A DNA stretch of 15,681 bases from Bacteriovoracaceae bacterium (GTDB lineage: Bacteria > Bdellovibrionota > UBA1018): contig CANFHS010000022.1 in the NCBI GenBank assembly GCA_947446835.1, positions 1 to 15,681 on the forward strand, written 5' to 3'. The notes below the pieces were generated by a model. It made no database searches, was not told the origin of the DNA, and was given only the letters and a program-made list of their open reading frames with translations. The position numbers and the translations under genes are program-made. Each line of letters opens with the position of its first letter. Within the stretch, counting starts at the first letter, position 1. This document shows, piece after piece, positions 9,820 through 15,681 of the stretch.

Positions 9820-10188
9820 ATGATGTCGAAGCAGGCGATCCGGCGAGTCGACAAGCCGTGGGGACACGAATTGATCTGGGCCGAGACCCAGGACTACGTG
9901 GGCAAGATCCTTCACATCAAGAAGGGCCACAAGCTCTCGCTGCAGTACCATCGCATCAAGGAAGAGACGATCCTGGTCTCCCGGGGAGTGATGGACTTCG
10001 TTTTCGAGAATGCCCAGGGCGAGCTGGAGACGATCCGCCTGAACGAAGGGGAAGCGCACCACATCCCGACCGGCAAGAGGCACCGCATGGTCGCCGTCGA
10101 GGATTGCGACGTGTTCGAAGTCTCGACGCCGCACCTGGATGACGTGGTCCGCATCGAAGACGGCTACGGCCGCGCTCCACAGGCCTGA
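9820..10188 (+). CDS. Single-domain cupin mannose-6-phosphate isomerase
   Basis: A 122-residue cupin matching the C-terminal isomerase domain of bifunctional type II PMI/GMP enzymes, which converts fructose-6-phosphate to mannose-6-phosphate. It begins VDKPWGHELIWAET, the conserved RPWG-type opening. The first cupin motif is GHKLSLQYHRIKEET (36-50), with Q42, H44 and E48/E49 as candidate metal ligands. The second is HHIPTGKRHRM with H88. The ending STPHLDDVVRIEDGYGR is the family's closing signature. The start has two adjacent ATGs (9820 and 9823) with GGGAG seven nt upstream. It is followed after 10 nt by the guanylyltransferase, so the two halves of a commonly fused enzyme are here separate genes in reversed order. 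Confidence 0.85.
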   Translation: MMSKQAIRRVDKPWGHELIWAETQDYVGKILHIKKGHKLSLQYHRIKEETILVSRGVMDFVFENAQGELETIRLNEGEAHHIPTGKRHRMVAVEDCDVFEVSTPHLDDVVRIEDGYGRAPQA

Positions 10189-10190
10189 GG
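10187..10190 (+). promoter_or_regulatory. Ribosome binding site supporting the TTG start of manC
   Basis: GAGG, overlapping the stop of the isomerase gene and eight nt before TTG 10199. It favours TTG over the distant upstream frame opening (10139) and over the internal ATG, which would remove the first beta strand. Confidence 0.55.
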
Positions 10191-10198
10191 CCAAGACC

Positions 10199-11245
10199 TT
10201 GAGCCAGCTTCATCTGGTGATCATGGCGGGCGGAAGCGGTACCCGTTTCTGGCCCAAGTCCACATCCCGTCGGCCCAAGCAGCTGCTCAGCTTCGAGGGC
10301 GATGGAAAGCCGACCCTCCTGGCCAGGACGCTCGAGCGCTTTGACGGACTCGTGCCCCTGGAGAACCGGATGATCGTGACCACCGAGTCGCTGACCCGGG
10401 CCATTGCCGAGGAAGCACCCGGGGTTCGGGTGCTCAGTGAGCCGCAGGCGCGCAACACGGCACCTTGCGTGTACTGGGCGGCTCGCGAAGTGGCGAGCCG
10501 GGATCCCAAGGGCGTGATGCTGGTGATGCCGGCTGACCACCACATGGGCCGGGTCGAGGACTTCCGCGCGACCGTGCGCCGGGCCGCCGAACGCGCGGCC
10601 CGCTGTGACGAGCTGGTCACCCTCGGGGTGAAGCCCGATCGCGCCGAGACCGGCTACGGTTACCTGCGCCTGGGCGAGGCACTGGAACCGGCCCTGAGCC
10701 AGGTCGAGGCCTTTGTCGAAAAGCCCGATGCCCGCAAGGCCGCCGAGTTCCTGGCTTCGGGTCGTTACCTCTGGAACGGAGGCATGTTCCTGTGGCGCGC
10801 CGAGGTCATCCTTCGGGCCTTTGACGAGTTCATGCCCGAGATGAAGCGGGTCTGGGACGAGTCGCACGGCCAGATCGACCAGGCCTACCCCCGGCTGACG
10901 GCCACCTCCATCGACTACGGGGTCATGGAACGGGCCCGCAACGTGGTGACCTTCACGCTGGACTGCGCCTGGGATGATCTGGGCAGCTGGACTTCGCTCG
11001 AGACCCTGGCCTATGCCCTGGGCGCCGCGCGCGAGGGAGGCGTCTGCACTGCGGGCGAGCTCCTGGCCGTCCAGTCCCGCGGCAACGTGGTGGACGCGCC
11101 CGGCAAGCTGGTGGCGCTGCTCGGGGTGGATGACCTGATCGTCGCGCAGAACGGGGACGCCATCCTGGTGGCCCGGAAGGACCGGGCGCAGGACATCCGC
11201 CTCGTGGTCGAAGCGGCGAAGAAGCGCAGGCCGGAGCTGGTCTAG
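10199..11245 (+). CDS. manC: Mannose-1-phosphate guanylyltransferase
   Basis: It transfers GMP from GTP to mannose-1-phosphate, giving GDP-mannose for polysaccharide or glycan synthesis. The 348-residue protein has only the nucleotidyltransferase part, without the fused isomerase domain. The pyrophosphorylase signature is MAGGSGTRFWPKSTSRRPKQ (9-28), with the catalytic Arg and Lys. Other family blocks are VMPADHHM, ETGYGYLRLGE, FVEKPDARKA (from F172), WNGGMFLWRAE, SIDYGVME and WDDLGSWTSL. I chose TTG 10199 because LSQLHLVI forms the first strand leading into the loop and GAGG lies eight nt upstream. A phosphomannomutase to link it to the isomerase is not in the window. The stop TAG forms a palindromic CTAG with the stop of the convergent gene, leaving no intergenic DNA. 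Confidence 0.93.
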   Translation: MSQLHLVIMAGGSGTRFWPKSTSRRPKQLLSFEGDGKPTLLARTLERFDGLVPLENRMIVTTESLTRAIAEEAPGVRVLSEPQARNTAPCVYWAAREVASRDPKGVMLVMPADHHMGRVEDFRATVRRAAERAARCDELVTLGVKPDRAETGYGYLRLGEALEPALSQVEAFVEKPDARKAAEFLASGRYLWNGGMFLWRAEVILRAFDEFMPEMKRVWDESHGQIDQAYPRLTATSIDYGVMERARNVVTFTLDCAWDDLGSWTSLETLAYALGAAREGGVCTAGELLAVQSRGNVVDAPGKLVALLGVDDLIVAQNGDAILVARKDRAQDIRLVVEAAKKRRPELV

Positions 11246-11261
11246 CGGCTCTTGCGCTTCT
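11220..11261. terminator. Inverted repeat across the convergent manC and cAMP-binding gene ends
   Basis: Perfect 9-bp arms AGAAGCGCA (11220-11228) and TGCGCTTCT (11253-11261) flank a 24-nt loop containing the shared CTAG. There is no T-tract, and the arms encode Lys/Arg-rich C-termini in both proteins. It may be a terminator for one or both directions, but coding similarity could also explain it. Confidence 0.4.
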
Positions 11262-12351
11262 GCTCGTTCAAGGCGGCCAGGCTCATCACGAGCTTCTGCA
11301 CCCTGAAGATGCGCATGAACTTCTCGACGTGCACCTCGGTGAACATGTCCTCGGCGCTCTTGAGTTCCAGCTGCGAGGCGTAGCCATATTTGGCGATTTC
11401 GGTGAAGTCGTCAGGGCGGAACGGGTCGTGGCCCATGGCCTTGGCTTCGATGCCGCGGATCTCGCCCAGGTTCACGCGCGCCTTTCCGGTGGCCGCATCC
11501 ACAGTGTAGTTGGACAGGTGCTTGGCCATCAGGCCCATGATCAGGAATCCGCGGATGGCCAGGTCGCGCCGCTTGTGCGGTTCGGCCAGGTTTTCCTCGT
11601 TCTGGAAGGCGATGTAGGTTTCCAGCAGGTCCGGATCGCAAAGGTGGTGCTTGGCGTCGCTGCCGACCCCTTCGCTCTTGATGATGCCATTGTGGGCCAG
11701 GATCTCGATCCAGGCGGTCATTTTGCTCGCTGAAGTCTGCAGCACCTGGGTCACGGTGCGGGTCAGGAGCGGCGCCGACAGGTGCGCCCCGAGGGGTCCC
11801 TGGGTCGCGTTCCGGGAACCCACGAGAAGGATGCCCGTGGAGATCTTGAGGGAATCCGAAGTCGACAGGAAGACCCAGTTCGAGGCGCGCTGGCCGCTCT
11901 TGTCCGAGTAGTCCACCGCCGTGCTCGCGCTGTCCAGCTGACGGATGCGGGTGCTTGCCGTGCGGAGTCGCCCCACCACGGTCTTCACCAGGATCTTGAG
12001 CCAATCGGGCACCGTTGCCATCACGGCCGTGTAGGTGGAGATGGAGATCTCCACCAGCTCGCAGTCGGTCAGGGCTTCGGCCGAGGCCGAACGCGGATTG
12101 CTGTCCAGGAAGGCCAGCTCGCCGATGATTTCGCCCGAGTGAAGGGCCGCGATCTCGATCTGCGTGTCGGCCTTGCGCTTGAAGATGCGGACCATCCCGC
12201 TCTTGAGCAGGTACATGGCGCGCGAGGTCTCTCCTTCGGAGAACAGGATCTCACCCTTGGGCAGCTTGATGGTGGGCGCCGCGGCCAGGAGTTTGGATTC
12301 TCCTGGCGGGGGGGCGTCTCCCGAAGCTGGTTTTTGGGCGTTATCGGCCAT
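11242..12351 (-). CDS. Cyclic-nucleotide-binding protein with a possible winged helix
   Basis: A 369-residue soluble protein. After a disordered, Pro-rich N-terminus, residues about 28-135 form a cNMP-binding domain. The phosphate-binding cassette reads GELAFLDSNPRSAS, with E78 (ribose) and R87 (cyclic phosphate) in place, so it should bind cAMP or cGMP as CRP does. A helical region follows. Then comes a stretch at about 190-235 (LTRTVTQVLQTSASKMTAWIEILAHNGIIKSEG) whose pattern resembles the helix-turn-helix and wing of Crp-type regulators, though this is only by eye. The last 130 residues or so are helical, end in a Lys/Arg-rich tail and are unknown to me. It lies 56 nt downstream of the adenylate cyclase in the same direction, so it is a natural candidate receptor for the cAMP made by that enzyme. 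GAGGA sits 10 nt before the ATG. Confidence 0.85.
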   Translation of the reverse strand: MADNAQKPASGDAPPPGESKLLAAAPTIKLPKGEILFSEGETSRAMYLLKSGMVRIFKRKADTQIEIAALHSGEIIGELAFLDSNPRSASAEALTDCELVEISISTYTAVMATVPDWLKILVKTVVGRLRTASTRIRQLDSASTAVDYSDKSGQRASNWVFLSTSDSLKISTGILLVGSRNATQGPLGAHLSAPLLTRTVTQVLQTSASKMTAWIEILAHNGIIKSEGVGSDAKHHLCDPDLLETYIAFQNEENLAEPHKRRDLAIRGFLIMGLMAKHLSNYTVDAATGKARVNLGEIRGIEAKAMGHDPFRPDDFTEIAKYGYASQLELKSAEDMFTEVHVEKFMRIFRVQKLVMSLAALNEQKRKSR

Positions 12352-12361
12352 TCGAAAAAGG

Positions 12362-12385
12362 TCCTCGTTTCCCTATCGGACGAGG
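12362..12385 (-). promoter_or_regulatory. Ribosome binding site of the cAMP-binding gene inside a small hairpin
   Basis: On the minus-strand message CCTCGT (12385-12380) is complementary to ACGAGG (12368-12363), with an 11-nt loop; the 3' arm contains the GAGGA Shine-Dalgarno. It could lower translation relative to the cyclase. The stem is short, so this is tentative. Confidence 0.3.
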
Positions 12386-12407
12386 GGGCTCCGGGCATGA
12401 GGCCGGG

Positions 12408-14831
12408 TCACTTGCTGTGCATTTCCCAGCTGCCGTCCCAGTCCGCTTCGGGCGGATGGTCCCTGAATTCCTGGCAACGTTCGATGTACATGGCACAGGG
12501 TCCGTCGGGCTCTCCGGCCCGGGTCGAGAGCAGGGGCGAAGCCTCCCGGAACTTGTCGATGGCCAGGTCCCACTGCTGCCGGGAGTAGAGGAGGCGCCCC
12601 TCCTCGAACGTGGCCAGGGCCCGGGCGTCGTACTGCTGTTCCAGCAGCTGGACCAGCTCCACGGCGGTCTTCTTGCCCTTGACCTTCACGAAGTCCAGCA
12701 CTCGGTGGGGCGGCAGCGCCTGGCCGGTGGACTGGATCATGTCCAGGGTGAAGCGGGTGGTGACGATCTTGACCCCGTAGTACTTGGTCAGGCCTTCCAG
12801 GCGCGAGGCCAGGTTCACGTGGTCGCCGATGACCGTGTATTCGAAGATGCGCTCCGAGCCCATGTTGCCGACGTTCACGGCACCCGAGTTGATGCCGATG
12901 CCGACGGCCACGTCGACGCCGTACTGGGACTTGAACCGGGCGTGGTGGTCGTTGATCTTCTGCTGCATGAGGATGGCCGCCTTGCAGGCGTTCACCGCGT
13001 GGAGGGGCTGCTCCAGCGGGGCTCCCCAGAAGGCCATGACCGCGTCCCCGATGTACTTGTCGAGCGTGCCCTGGGTCTCGAAGACGATCTCGGTCATCAG
13101 GCCCAGGTAGTCGTTCAGGAACTGCGCCAACGCCTTGGCGTCCATCCGCTCCGAGAAGGTCGTGAAGCTGCGGATGTCCGAGAACATGATGGTGAGGTCC
13201 TTCTTCTCGCCGCCCACGGTCAGCTTCGTCGGGTCCTTCAGGATGGAATCCACGATGGCTGGGGCCACGTACTTCGAGAACGCCCCCTTGATGAACTTCT
13301 TGTTCCGCTCCTCCATGACGTATTTGGTGGCCAGGGTGAGCAGGAAAACCGTCGAAAGTTCGAGCATCAGGAAGCTCGTGTTCCAGTTCAGGTGATGGCG
13401 CTTGAACATCACCTGGACGTCAATGAGCGCGCCACCGCTCAGCACCACCATGAAGAGCAGCAGCGCGGGGATCGACTCCAGCCGCTCGGTCAGGTAGGCG
13501 AACAGCAGCGCGCCGAGGGTCATCAGCACGAAGATGGCCAGCGAGCCGCTCCGGCTGGAACCGTAGATGAGCATGTCGCCCGAGAGCAGGTTGTCCAGGA
13601 TGGTGGCGTGGCCCTCGACCCCGGGAGTCTGGGAGTCGAAGGGGAAGGCCCGCATGTCGAACAGGCCCAGCGCCGAAACCCCGATCAGGACGTAGGCGTC
13701 CTTCATCTGGGCCAGCACTTCCTGGACCCGGTTCCGGGCGGCGATGCGTTCGCGGGTGACCTGGTCGGTGGCGACGGGGTCGCCGCCCACCTCGGCGGAT
13801 GCGATCTTGCGGAGGGTGGCATCGTCCTGCTGGGGCTCCAGGATGTCGCGCACGCTGATGTACGGGAAGGTGCGCGCCGGACCCCGGAAGTTCATCTCCA
13901 TCACGCCGAGCGGACTGACGGGGATCTGGCGCCCGGACTTCGTGAAGCGCAGGTCGTAGATGCGGTGCGAGCGGTCCAGGGCAACCGACACCGTGTCGTC
14001 CTGACCGGCTGCCGCCATGGCCAGCGCGAGGGACGGGTAGGCGCGGTCGCCGATCAGGTTCACCAGGCTGATTCTCCGGATGAAGCTGTCACGGTCCGGC
14101 TCGACGTCCAGGTAGCCCGCGCTCCGGGCCACTCCCGTGTACATGGGCAGGTTGGGCAGCACGTCGTAGGCCGACACGATCGGGGTGCGCATCGGGTCGA
14201 AGTCGGGTCGCAGCTTTTCGGGAAGGAGCGCGAACTTCGTGTAGTCCTTGGGAAAGCCTTCCAGGGCGCGAGGGTCGGTGACCGGGCAGGGATTCTCCGC
14301 ATCCGAATACTGCGGCTGGCATTTGCCCGGGATCATGTAGCCCAGGGTCACCTTGTCGGCGTGCAGCTCCAGGAAGAACCGGAGCATCTCGTCGGTCTCC
14401 AGTTCGGTGAGCTTGGAGTGCAGGCGTGCCGGGTCCTTGTAGAAACGGGCCAGCTCGTCGCGCGTCTTGTCGCTGACGCGGAGGTCAGGTTCCGAAAAGA
14501 CCACGTCGACGCCGATGTTCCTGGCCCCACGCTGCGCGATCTTGTCGACCAGGTCGGCGATCCGGTCGCGGTGCCAGGGCCAGCGACCGTACTGGGTGAT
14601 GGACTGGTCGTCGACCTCGACGATCACGATGTTGTTGCGGGGATTCTCGGGACCCCGGAGCTGGAACTTGCGGTTCGTGAACCAGCCGTGGACCGAGCGC
14701 AGGACCGGGAAGAACTGTTCACGCAGCACCTTGCTGTGAAGTTCGCCCTGGACCCCTGCTTCGGTCACCCAGAAGGCGAAGGTGAACAGCGCGACCACCG
14801 GCAGCTGGAATATCCAGATCTTGTGCTTCAC
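12408..14831 (-). CDS. CHASE2-domain class III adenylate cyclase
   Basis: A membrane receptor cyclase of 807 residues expected to make cAMP from ATP. TM1 (about 4-24) is followed by a periplasmic CHASE2 sensor domain (about 40-420), starting around NNIVIVEVDDQSITQYGRWPW and including RNIGVDVVFSEPD. Three more transmembrane segments (about 425-502) lead through a linker (KKFIKGAFSKYVAPAIVD) to the cyclase domain. Both metal aspartates are present: D552 in MFSDIRSFT and D596 in DKYIGDAVMAFWG. K592 and T666 (EYTVIGDHVNLASR) are the adenine-specifying pair of class IIIb. N673 and R677 are the transition-state residues. The C-terminal 70 residues look TPR-like (FEEGRLLYSRQQWDLAIDKF) and end with a PPEADWDG motif. 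A GTG start with GGGG seven nt upstream is best supported. It heads a unit with the cAMP-binding gene. Confidence 0.93.
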   Translation of the reverse strand: MKHKIWIFQLPVVALFTFAFWVTEAGVQGELHSKVLREQFFPVLRSVHGWFTNRKFQLRGPENPRNNIVIVEVDDQSITQYGRWPWHRDRIADLVDKIAQRGARNIGVDVVFSEPDLRVSDKTRDELARFYKDPARLHSKLTELETDEMLRFFLELHADKVTLGYMIPGKCQPQYSDAENPCPVTDPRALEGFPKDYTKFALLPEKLRPDFDPMRTPIVSAYDVLPNLPMYTGVARSAGYLDVEPDRDSFIRRISLVNLIGDRAYPSLALAMAAAGQDDTVSVALDRSHRIYDLRFTKSGRQIPVSPLGVMEMNFRGPARTFPYISVRDILEPQQDDATLRKIASAEVGGDPVATDQVTRERIAARNRVQEVLAQMKDAYVLIGVSALGLFDMRAFPFDSQTPGVEGHATILDNLLSGDMLIYGSSRSGSLAIFVLMTLGALLFAYLTERLESIPALLLFMVVLSGGALIDVQVMFKRHHLNWNTSFLMLELSTVFLLTLATKYVMEERNKKFIKGAFSKYVAPAIVDSILKDPTKLTVGGEKKDLTIMFSDIRSFTTFSERMDAKALAQFLNDYLGLMTEIVFETQGTLDKYIGDAVMAFWGAPLEQPLHAVNACKAAILMQQKINDHHARFKSQYGVDVAVGIGINSGAVNVGNMGSERIFEYTVIGDHVNLASRLEGLTKYYGVKIVTTRFTLDMIQSTGQALPPHRVLDFVKVKGKKTAVELVQLLEQQYDARALATFEEGRLLYSRQQWDLAIDKFREASPLLSTRAGEPDGPCAMYIERCQEFRDHPPEADWDGSWEMHSK

Positions 14832-14859
14832 GTTTTTTCCCCGGATCGAACGTGTTTGA

Positions 14860-14865
14860 TAGACT
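14860..14865 (+). promoter_or_regulatory. -10-like box upstream of the receiver gene
   Basis: TAGACT (four of six) ends seven nt before ATG 14873, which would place the transcription start on or near the start codon. There is no convincing -35. The whole gap to the divergent cyclase GTG is only 41 bp (14832-14872). Confidence 0.25.
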
Positions 14866-14872
14866 GTCCAGG

Positions 14873-15271
14873 ATGAGCTCGGGTTTCCGGATCCTGGTCG
14901 TGGATGACATGCCCGCTGTGCGCCTCATTCTCCGCAATATGCTGGAGGAGGCGGGCTTCACCGACGTCATCGAGGCCGAAGACGGCGAAGTGGCCTGGAA
15001 GTTGATCCGCAACACGGTCGAAACCGGCGATCCGAAGCCCATCCGGCTGGTCATCAGCGACTGGAACATGCCGGGCATGAATGGCGTGGACCTGCTGCGT
15101 GCCGTCAGGGCGAGCGCCCATACGCGTGAGCTTCCCTTCCTGCTCATCACGGGCGAGGGTGACCCGGGCCTCCTGGATGAGGCGGGCGCGGCCGGCGTCA
15201 CCGACCTGGTCATCAAGCCCTTCACCTCGGCCCAGCTGGGCGAGCAGGTCCGCCGGTTGGCCGGCGGCTGA
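14873..15271 (+). CDS. Single-domain CheY-like response regulator
   Basis: A 132-residue stand-alone receiver domain with no output domain. It opens FRILVVDDMPAVR with the acidic pair D11/D12. The phosphoacceptor is D63 in ISDWNMPGMNG, the conserved Thr is T93 in LLITGEG, and the conserved Lys is K115 in VIKPFT. All phosphorylation residues are intact, so it should be functional, acting by protein-protein interaction as CheY, DivK or phosphorelay proteins do. No cognate kinase is visible. I chose ATG 14873 rather than in-frame GTG 14852 because the fold starts directly after it; CAGG is adjacent to the ATG, too close for a normal ribosome binding site. It is divergent from the cyclase across 41 bp, and the next gene starts 142 nt downstream. 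Confidence 0.92.
   Translation: MSSGFRILVVDDMPAVRLILRNMLEEAGFTDVIEAEDGEVAWKLIRNTVETGDPKPIRLVISDWNMPGMNGVDLLRAVRASAHTRELPFLLITGEGDPGLLDEAGAAGVTDLVIKPFTSAQLGEQVRRLAGG
15250..15267 (+). repeat. GC-rich hairpin at the end of the receiver gene
   Basis: CCGCCGG and CCGGCGG form a perfect 7-bp stem with a TTGG loop, just inside the receiver coding end (stop 15269-15271). No T-tract follows. It might weaken read-through to the next gene, but coding constraint (RRLAGG) is an equally good explanation. Confidence 0.3.
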
Positions 15272-15413
15272 GAGCCTGCAGGGAGTCAAGAATGTGGCGA
15301 TCCGCACCCGTTCCATCGGATGCGTATCGGAGTTCGGGGACGGATGCTTGATCGCGCCATGCGCCGTCCGATGACGCAACTCCGCCCGGCCCGCGGAATG
15401 CTAATCAAGGCTC

Positions 15414-15681
15414 ATGGAGTCCCTGCGCCTGGCTGAATTCTGCCGTTCGGTTTCGGAGTGGCCCACCACCGTCGGGGGGTGGGATGCGGTGGCCGAGCGG
15501 CTGCTGGCGCTCGTGCCTGATGCGTTGGGTGCCGGCGTGGTTCTCCGGGACGGGGGCTTCAGCTGGAACGGCCCGGGCTCGCGCGACCGCATCGAGAGCA
15601 AGCTGCGAAGCTCGCTGGACTCTTCCCTGGGCCCCTCCGGAATCGACCTGCCTGGACTGAAGCAGTTCCAGCTTCAGGGGC
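15414..15681 (+). CDS. N-terminus of an unidentified protein, cut by the right edge
   Basis: From ATG 15414 an uninterrupted frame runs to the edge (89 codons). It begins MESLRLAEFCRSVSEWPTTV and continues WDAVAERLLALVPDALGAGVVLRDGGFSW. The pattern (an N-terminal helix, then AERLLALVPDALGAGVVL) resembles the start of a GAF-type sensor domain, as found in kinases and phosphatases, but too little is present to assign it. A signalling partner for the receiver upstream would fit the location; this is inference. AAGG lies three nt before the ATG, rather close. The 142-nt gap before it contains overlapping short inverted repeats (CATCGGA at about 15317 with TCCGATG near 15367, and GGACGG with CCGTCC) but no clear promoter. 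Confidence 0.6.
   Translation, partial: MESLRLAEFCRSVSEWPTTVGGWDAVAERLLALVPDALGAGVVLRDGGFSWNGPGSRDRIESKLRSSLDSSLGPSGIDLPGLKQFQLQG

Noticed and set aside
12417..14876. Open plus-strand frame of 819 codons antisense to the cyclase, longer than the cyclase itself
   Set aside because: Composition is His/Arg/Gly/Val/Gln-rich noise with no family motif, while the opposite strand carries every CHASE2 and cyclase motif. Long antisense frames are expected in GC-rich genes.
15250..15267. Hairpin at the receiver gene end as a classic intrinsic terminator
   Set aside because: No T-tract follows, and the arms are explained by the RRLAGG coding end, so it is listed only as a repeat.

Overview
The window is GC-rich and densely coded, with ten complete protein genes plus several small ones, two genes cut by the window edges, and no tRNA, rRNA, CRISPR array or insertion sequence that I can see. 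The gene content points to a Gram-negative bacterium of the old delta-proteobacterial sphere (Bdellovibrionota- or Myxococcota-like): a CHASE2 adenylate cyclase, a TIGR02757-family protein, an Flp-type pilin cluster, a SPOR-domain protein and nucleotide-sugar enzymes. That placement is an inference from gene families only.

Layout. Positions 1-4301 are on the minus strand: an unknown exported membrane protein, carB (large subunit of carbamoyl-phosphate synthase) and greA, which is cut by the left edge. Positions 4385-6295 are on the plus strand: a TIGR02757/DUF2400 protein with an endonuclease III-like cysteine cluster, then a UDP-glucuronate decarboxylase. They meet a convergent minus-strand block (6324-8941) at a 16-bp stem that contains both stop codons. 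That block reads flp pilin, a TadE-like protein with two prepilin-like segments, a 66-residue minor prepilin, a small possibly exported protein, and a PfkB-family sugar kinase. From a strong promoter at about 9060 the plus strand carries a SPOR protein, a cupin mannose-6-phosphate isomerase and a mannose-1-phosphate guanylyltransferase (GDP-mannose synthesis). The last gene ends in a CTAG shared with the stop codon of the convergent minus-strand pair: a cyclic-nucleotide-binding protein and, upstream of it, a CHASE2 class III adenylate cyclase. A CheY-like receiver diverges from the cyclase across 41 bp, followed by the start of an unidentified gene cut by the right edge.

How the genes work together. 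Three themes appear. The first is surface polysaccharide precursors (UDP-xylose, GDP-mannose). The second is an Flp/Tad-like cluster of small pilins without its secretion machinery in view. The third is cAMP signalling, in which an envelope-sensing cyclase and a cAMP-binding protein with a possible winged helix are co-oriented and 56 bp apart. A recurring oddity is a -10-like box only 7-10 nt upstream of several start codons, with no good ribosome binding site, which suggests leaderless transcripts.
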